NCBI GenBank assembly: GCA_964644525.1 | Contig: CAZXWC010000052.1 | Coordinates: forward strand, 1 to 11,373 | DNA from: BM714 sp964644525 | GTDB taxonomy: Bacteria > Bacillota > Clostridia > Peptostreptococcales > BM714 | Length of the DNA: 11,373 bases | Reading direction: 5' to 3' | Shown: positions 7,493 through 11,373 of the stretch, piece by piece | Numbering within the stretch: the stretch's first letter is position 1 | Layout: the number at the start of each line of letters is the position of its first letter | Translations under genes and position numbers: made by a program | The notes under the pieces: model-generated | Told to the model about the DNA's origin: nothing | The model's input: only the letters and a program-made list of their open reading frames with translations | Database searches by the model: none

Positions 7493-7921
7493 TTGGAAAC
7501 TATAGTTAAGATAAGGGCAAGATACGACGAAACGGATCAAATGGGCGTTATTTATCATGCCAATTATTACAAATGGTTCAATATAGGACGCACTGAATTT
7601 CTCAGGGATCTTGGCTGCGATTACAGAAAACTCGAAAAATCCGGAATAATATTCCCGGTTCTGGAATCGGGATGCAAGCATTTTTATCCGGCATATTATG
7701 ATGACGAGATACTAATAAAAGTCACTCTTGCTGAGTTCAAAGGAGTGAGAATGCGGGTTGCCTATGAAATAATAAATGGAACAAATGGCAAAAAACTTGC
7801 CCAAGGCTATACACTTCACGGAATAGTGAACGGAGACCTTAAGCCGGTGCGCATCAATAGAACTGAAAACGAATGCTTAAAAATACTCATAGATGCAATG
7901 AAGGAGGATAAAAATGCTTAA
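7493..7921 (+). CDS. Acyl-CoA thioesterase, YbgC/4-hydroxybenzoyl-CoA thioesterase (hotdog) family
   Basis: This encodes 142 residues, a normal size for a single-hotdog thioesterase that hydrolyses acyl-CoA thioesters in the cytosol. The family signature YDETDQMGVIYHANYYKW is at residues 11-28, with the catalytic aspartate D15 and conserved H22 and N24. The rest alternates strands in the hotdog order and ends with the GIVNGDLKPVRI strand. The start is TTG at 7493, with GGAGG at 7483-7487 overlapping the pyk stop codon. No ATG or GTG lies close enough to keep the signature, and the family normally begins only about 10 residues before the YxETD motif. It overlaps the next gene by 8 nt. Substrate unknown: family members act on short-chain, aromatic or long-chain acyl-CoA, and this one lacks the Tol-Pal context of ybgC. 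Confidence 0.88.
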   Translation: METIVKIRARYDETDQMGVIYHANYYKWFNIGRTEFLRDLGCDYRKLEKSGIIFPVLESGCKHFYPAYYDDEILIKVTLAEFKGVRMRVAYEIINGTNGKKLAQGYTLHGIVNGDLKPVRINRTENECLKILIDAMKEDKNA

Positions 7922-8852
7922 AAGAATTTTGGGGAGAACGGGTCTGGAAGTTTCTGTTATAGGATTTGGTGGAATTCCCATACAAAGAATTTCAATGGAA
8001 GAATCCGAAAAGTTGATAGTAGAGGCTTATAAGAACGGAATCAACTTCATAGATACCGCCAGGGGTTACTCGGTAAGCGAGGATTATATAGGAAGGGCAC
8101 TAGAAAACAACAATTTAAGGAGCATGATGATTTTGGCTACCAAATCACCGGCCAGAGACTATGCGTCAATGAAAAGAGAAGTGGAAACAAGCCTTGAAAT
8201 GCTTAGAACCGATTACATCGATCTTTACCAGTTCCATAATGTCCGAAATCTTGTTCAGCTTGAGACAATAATGGGAGATAACGGAGCTTACAAGGCTCTT
8301 GAGGAAGCAAAAGGCGATGGGAAAATAGGACATATTGGAATAACTTGCCATAGCGCAGATGTTTTGATGGAAGCCCTTAAGATGGATGAATTCGAAACCA
8401 TACAATTTCCTTACAACTATATAGAAAATCAGGGCGAACCGGTATTTGACCAGGCTGCAAAGCAAAATGTCGGAATCATATGCATGAAGCCCATAGCGGG
8501 AGGAGCGATTGGTAAAGGGGAACTTTCCATACAATATATATTGGATAATCCAAACATTACGGTTGCAATACCAGGAATGGACTGCATTGACCAAGTTGTG
8601 AGAAATGCGGCAGTGGGGGAGGACTTGAAACCAGTCACAGATCAAGATATAGAGATTCTTGAGAACATAAAAAAAGAATTGGGCCATCATTTTTGCAGGC
8701 GCTGCGGATATTGCCTTCCATGTCCGCAAGGAATCGACATACCGACACTTTTCAGTTTCGAAGGATATTATTTGCGTTACAAGATGTCGGAATGGCCCCA
8801 AGGCAGATACGACAACCTTAACAAACATGCATCCGATTGCATAGAATGCGGN
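7914..8852 (+). CDS. Aldo/keto reductase with C-terminal 4Fe-4S cysteine motifs (3' end lost in gap)
   Basis: 313 residues are visible before the run of N. The aldo/keto reductase barrel shows an intact catalytic tetrad, D47 (NFIDTARGY), Y52, K77 (LATKSP) and H108 (LYQFHNV), so NAD(P)H-dependent carbonyl reduction is expected. After the barrel comes a ferredoxin-like tail: C261, C264, C267 and C270 in CRRCGYCLPCPQG, then C309 and C312 (CIECG), where the gap begins. This two-part pattern is typical of the iron-sulfur aldo/keto reductase group common in anaerobes; physiological substrates of most members are unknown. The remaining cysteines and stop codon must lie in the gap. AAGGAGG at 7901-7907 stands 6 nt before the ATG, and the start overlaps the thioesterase by 8 nt, suggesting translational coupling. 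Reading on past the gap (from 8952) is meaningless. Confidence 0.92.
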
Positions 8853-8951
8853 NNNNNNNNNNNNNNNNNNNNNNNNNNNNNNNNNNNNNNNNNNNNNNNN
8901 NNNNNNNNNNNNNNNNNNNNNNNNNNNNNNNNNNNNNNNNNNNNNNNNNNN
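8852..8951. other. Assembly gap, 100 N
   Basis: Exactly 100 consecutive N, the conventional placeholder for a scaffold join, so the true size is probably not known. It cuts the 3' ends of two convergent genes: the aldo/keto reductase (plus) and the GerMN-domain protein (minus). It should hold the last part of the reductase's second cysteine motif, both stop codons, and probably the terminator or terminators between the genes. Confidence 0.97.
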
Positions 8952-10276
8952 GGATTTATGAAAGCGGGTTTTTCCAAAGGCTCAGAAAAATCGTAATCAT
9001 CGAATTGAATAGGGTTTCCATTTGCAGTGAGTACAACAGTGTCCACATCAATTAGTGAAGTTAAACTGTTTAGGAGGGCTTCAATAGACAAATTGGCTAA
9101 ATCTGTTCTTTTTCCATACAGCTTCGATATGTCTTCGCTTAAGTCAAGCCTTATTGTTTTATTGCTTATCCTATAATCCAAAACAGACACATTTGAAGGC
9201 AGGAAAGCTATTGAGTTTGGCGACTTGCTTCCGTTTGCCACTCCTGTCTTGAAAGCTTTGAACATTTGGCTTATTGCGTCTTCATAGCTTTCGGCTTCGA
9301 GGTTAGCAGGAGCGAGAACCAGTCTCCCTGTATCGGTTTCCAGGCACATATATGCCTGTGGTCCCGAGTTGGTTGTCCAAGGCCTCGATATATCCATTCC
9401 GTGAAGGGCAGTCTCGGCCGGTTGCCGGTTGACAAGAACCTGAACCTCATCAATCCCCAAGTTGTCTCCGAGCGTTTGACTTATTGATTCTGCGGCGAAG
9501 AGGCTAACGCTTGAGCCGTCGTCGTAAATTCCCAAATCACCTGAGGGCAGGCTGATTGTAGCTCTTGTTCCGGAAATCCAAATATAAGGAATGTATGGAA
9601 TTGGAGAACCATCAGTCAGCCCCATCGATTCTTTGGGACCATCTGAAAGTGTGTTCACAAGATATCTTACCACACTGTCTTTTTTGGCTACTTTTCTTGT
9701 GACCGGAACAAGATACATGTATTGATTGTCGGGATAGTATAGCCTGAAGCTCAACATGTCGGATTGGTTGGAAAAAGAAGTTGCCGGTGCAAATGTTCCA
9801 TCAGGCATGTAAAGAAGATTGGTGAAAGCCTCTTTCATTGATATTGCCGTTTCATCTTCAACATATATCCTTATTGAATACGGACCCGATTCAAGCCCGG
9901 TCTTTTCCTTACCGACATTGACCGTATAGTGAAGGAGCGAAAAATCGTCTTCGGTGGAAGCATCGCGCTTCGTTTCGAAATCCGAAGCTTTAAAGGTTTT
10001 TAAAGTTTCTCCGTTTCTGATGAAATCGAAACGAACATAGTCGTCCGAAAAATCTTTATTTAAAATACCTTTAATGATAAACTCTACTTGAGTGTTTACC
10101 GGGGAAGAATCCTCACTTTGTCCTATTCGGACCTCATATTCGGAGGCTGCGTAAATATCCGACGAATCTTCTCTACCTATTAGGGGAGAGTCGAAAAGCG
10201 CTGTATTTAAGGGTATCATTGATATAGTGAAGCAGATTGCAAGGATTATTAGAATATTTAATATGGTTTTGAACAT
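8952..10276 (-). CDS. Membrane-anchored protein with two GerMN domains (GerM-like; C-terminus lost in gap)
   Basis: 441 residues are visible, read from ATG 10276 leftward to the gap. GGAGGG (10285-10290) lies 8 nt before the start. A hydrophobic segment at residues 4-22 would anchor or export the protein. The only nearby cysteine (C15, in LAICF) is preceded by Ile, a poor lipobox, so a signal anchor is favoured over a lipoprotein. Residues about 45-160 form a strand-rich region I cannot name. Two GerMN repeats follow: about 175-287 (LYYPDNQYMYLVPVTRKV, then DGP, ending VQVLVNRQP) and about 307-427 (ending VVLTANGNPIQF). B. subtilis GerM is a sporulation/germination lipoprotein with two such domains that helps place SpoIIIAH-SpoIIQ complexes around the forespore. 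Here the protein is longer. The second repeat is almost complete, so probably only a few residues are missing. Confidence 0.85.
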
Positions 10277-10308
10277 GTATTTATCCCTCCGATTTTATTT
10301 ATATTATC

Positions 10309-10337
10309 ATTATAGAATATTTCAGGGATATTTTCTA
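10309..10337 (-). promoter_or_regulatory. Sigma-A-like promoter for the GerM-like gene
   Basis: On the minus strand, TATAAT (10309-10314) is an exact -10 box and TAGAAA (10332-10337) matches four of six -35 bases at the ideal 17-bp spacing. The expected leader to ATG 10276 is about 25 nt. The 97-bp divergent spacer (10277-10373) should also hold a plus-strand promoter for the methyltransferase gene, but I find no convincing -10/-35 pair in that direction. Confidence 0.5.
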
Positions 10338-10373
10338 ATAAATATACGTAAAAATAAAAAGGAGCAAAGAATT

Positions 10374-11373
10374 ATGAGTTTTAAGATAAAAGAGGGAAAG
10401 AAATATGACATTAGAATACACGATTTGGGGGATTCAGGAGAGGGGGTCGGCAGAATAGAAGGGATGACAGTCTTTGTTGAAGGACTGGTTCCGGGCGACC
10501 GGGCCCTTGTCGAGATAGTGAAAGTCAAAAAAAGTTATGCCATCGGCAAACCTGTTCAGATAAAGGAAAATTCAGACATCAAACAAGAACCTCCCTGTAT
10601 TCATTTTCCTGAATGCGGAGGATGCCAGATACAGAATCTGATTTATCAAAAGCAACTTAAATTTAAGAAGCTTAAAGTTGAAGCCGCACTTGAGCGAATA
10701 GGAGGACTAGATAACATAAATGTAAATGAAACCATTGGTATGAAGGATCCATTCCATTTTAGGAACAAGGCTCAACTTCCACTGGCAAAAGAAAACGGAA
10801 ATGTCGTCATAGGCTTTTACAGAAAAAAATCCCACGAGATAGTGGACATAAAAAAATGCCTGATCCAGAATTCCTTGAATGACGAAATAATTGAAGCATT
10901 GAGGGAGTTTCTTAGCAGTGTTGATTATCCAATATACGATGAAGTGCTCCACAAAGGGTTGCTTCGCCATCTCATACTCAGAAATTCATTTAAAACAGGA
11001 GATATAATGGCAGTTCTAGTCACAAATGGAAGGAGTTTTCCAAAGAAAAAGGAAATAGTCAGCCTTTTAACATCCAAGTTTCCACAGATTAAAACGGTAA
11101 TCCAAAACATAAACAGCAAGAAGACAAATGTAATCACAGGGCCTGAGTCCAAAGTTCTTTTCGGAAGTGGGAGAATAACGGACTATATAGGAGACCTGGC
11201 ATTCGAGCTTTCTCCATTGTCCTTTCTTCAGGTAAACACCAAACAGACCGAGATCCTCTACGAAAAGGTTATGGAATATGCGGACATAGGGCCCGAGGAC
11301 ATAGTTTTCGACATATATTCGGGCATAGGCACAATATCGCTCTTCCTGGCAAGGAAGGCTAAGAAGGTCTATG
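10374..11373 (+). CDS. rlmD: 23S rRNA (uracil-C5)-methyltransferase, RlmD/RlmCD family (3' partial)
   Basis: 333 complete codons are visible before the right edge; the family is about 450 residues, so roughly a quarter is missing. A TRAM RNA-binding domain occupies about residues 8-60. The 4Fe-4S cluster cysteines C75, C81, C84 and C162 reproduce the C-X5-C-X2-C plus distant C pattern of E. coli RlmD (RumA). The SAM-binding part starts with SFLQVN (283-288) and the motif FDIYSGIGTISLFLA (312-326). The catalytic cysteine and base lie outside the window. It methylates uracil C5 in 23S rRNA; in B. subtilis a single homologue, RlmCD, modifies both U747 and U1939, and sequence alone does not settle which sites apply here. 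ATG 10374 follows AAAAGGAG (10357-10364) by 9 nt. It is divergent from the GerM-like gene. Confidence 0.92.
   Translation, partial: MSFKIKEGKKYDIRIHDLGDSGEGVGRIEGMTVFVEGLVPGDRALVEIVKVKKSYAIGKPVQIKENSDIKQEPPCIHFPECGGCQIQNLIYQKQLKFKKLKVEAALERIGGLDNINVNETIGMKDPFHFRNKAQLPLAKENGNVVIGFYRKKSHEIVDIKKCLIQNSLNDEIIEALREFLSSVDYPIYDEVLHKGLLRHLILRNSFKTGDIMAVLVTNGRSFPKKKEIVSLLTSKFPQIKTVIQNINSKKTNVITGPESKVLFGSGRITDYIGDLAFELSPLSFLQVNTKQTEILYEKVMEYADIGPEDIVFDIYSGIGTISLFLARKAKKVY

Noticed and set aside
8777..8851. Continuation of the GerM-like gene to the left of the gap
   Set aside because: That stretch is the plus-strand reductase with conserved cysteines; the open minus frame is produced by the N run.
8952..8996. 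Continuation of the aldo/keto reductase after the gap
   Set aside because: The frame through 100 placeholder N is arbitrary, and this segment is the coding end of the minus-strand GerM-like gene.
10311..10337. Imperfect inverted repeat AGAATAT...ATATTTTCT in the divergent spacer as an operator
   Set aside because: The arms match only with a bulge in very A/T-rich sequence, no better than expected by chance.
1..11373. Mobile element, CRISPR array, tRNA/rRNA, riboswitch or toxin-antitoxin/defence genes
   Set aside because: I found no terminal inverted repeats, transposase or integrase motifs, spaced direct repeats or RNA-gene signatures; the window is essentially filled by core genes.

Overview
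The window looks like a piece of a low-G+C, endospore-lineage Firmicute chromosome, most likely class Clostridia. The signs are strong Shine-Dalgarno sites of the GGAGG type, heavy use of ATA (Ile) and AGA/AGG (Arg) codons, the gene order whiA-dnaE-pfkA-pyk, a pyruvate kinase with the extra C-terminal PEP-utiliser domain, and a GerM-like spore protein. I cannot assign a genus from sequence alone.

Layout. Positions 1-102 hold the last 33 codons of an upstream gene (probably the YvcK/CofD-like gluconeogenesis factor), whose stop codon lies inside a rho-independent terminator (86-117). A new promoter with an extended -10 box follows, overlain by a perfect 14-base palindrome (122-135). It starts a tightly packed plus-strand run: whiA (190-1146), dnaE (1148-4711), pfkA (4751-5713), pyk (5729-7483), a hotdog-fold acyl-CoA thioesterase (7493-7921) and an aldo/keto reductase with ferredoxin-like cysteines (7914 into the gap). 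Spacings are 1, 39, 15 and 9 nt, then an 8-nt overlap, and I see no internal terminator, so these six genes are plausibly one operon. A run of exactly 100 N (8852-8951) is an assembly gap that removes the 3' ends of the reductase and of the convergent minus-strand gene. That minus-strand gene (8952-10276) encodes a membrane-anchored protein with two GerMN domains. A 97-bp divergent spacer carries its promoter. A plus-strand 23S rRNA uracil-C5 methyltransferase (RlmD/RlmCD type, from 10374) runs off the right edge.

How the genes work together. The operon joins a sporulation/division-linked DNA-binding protein, a replicative polymerase, and two glycolytic enzymes (6-phosphofructokinase and pyruvate kinase). 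The two trailing enzymes, a thioesterase and a reductase, have unknown substrates. The dnaE-pfkA-pyk linkage matches the known Firmicute connection between lower glycolysis and replication. Almost everything here is well-described core genome. I do not see a mobile element, CRISPR array, tRNA/rRNA or a convincing undescribed multi-gene system. The items most worth a second look are the palindrome at the whiA promoter, the extra N-terminal domain of the GerM-like protein, and the gap.
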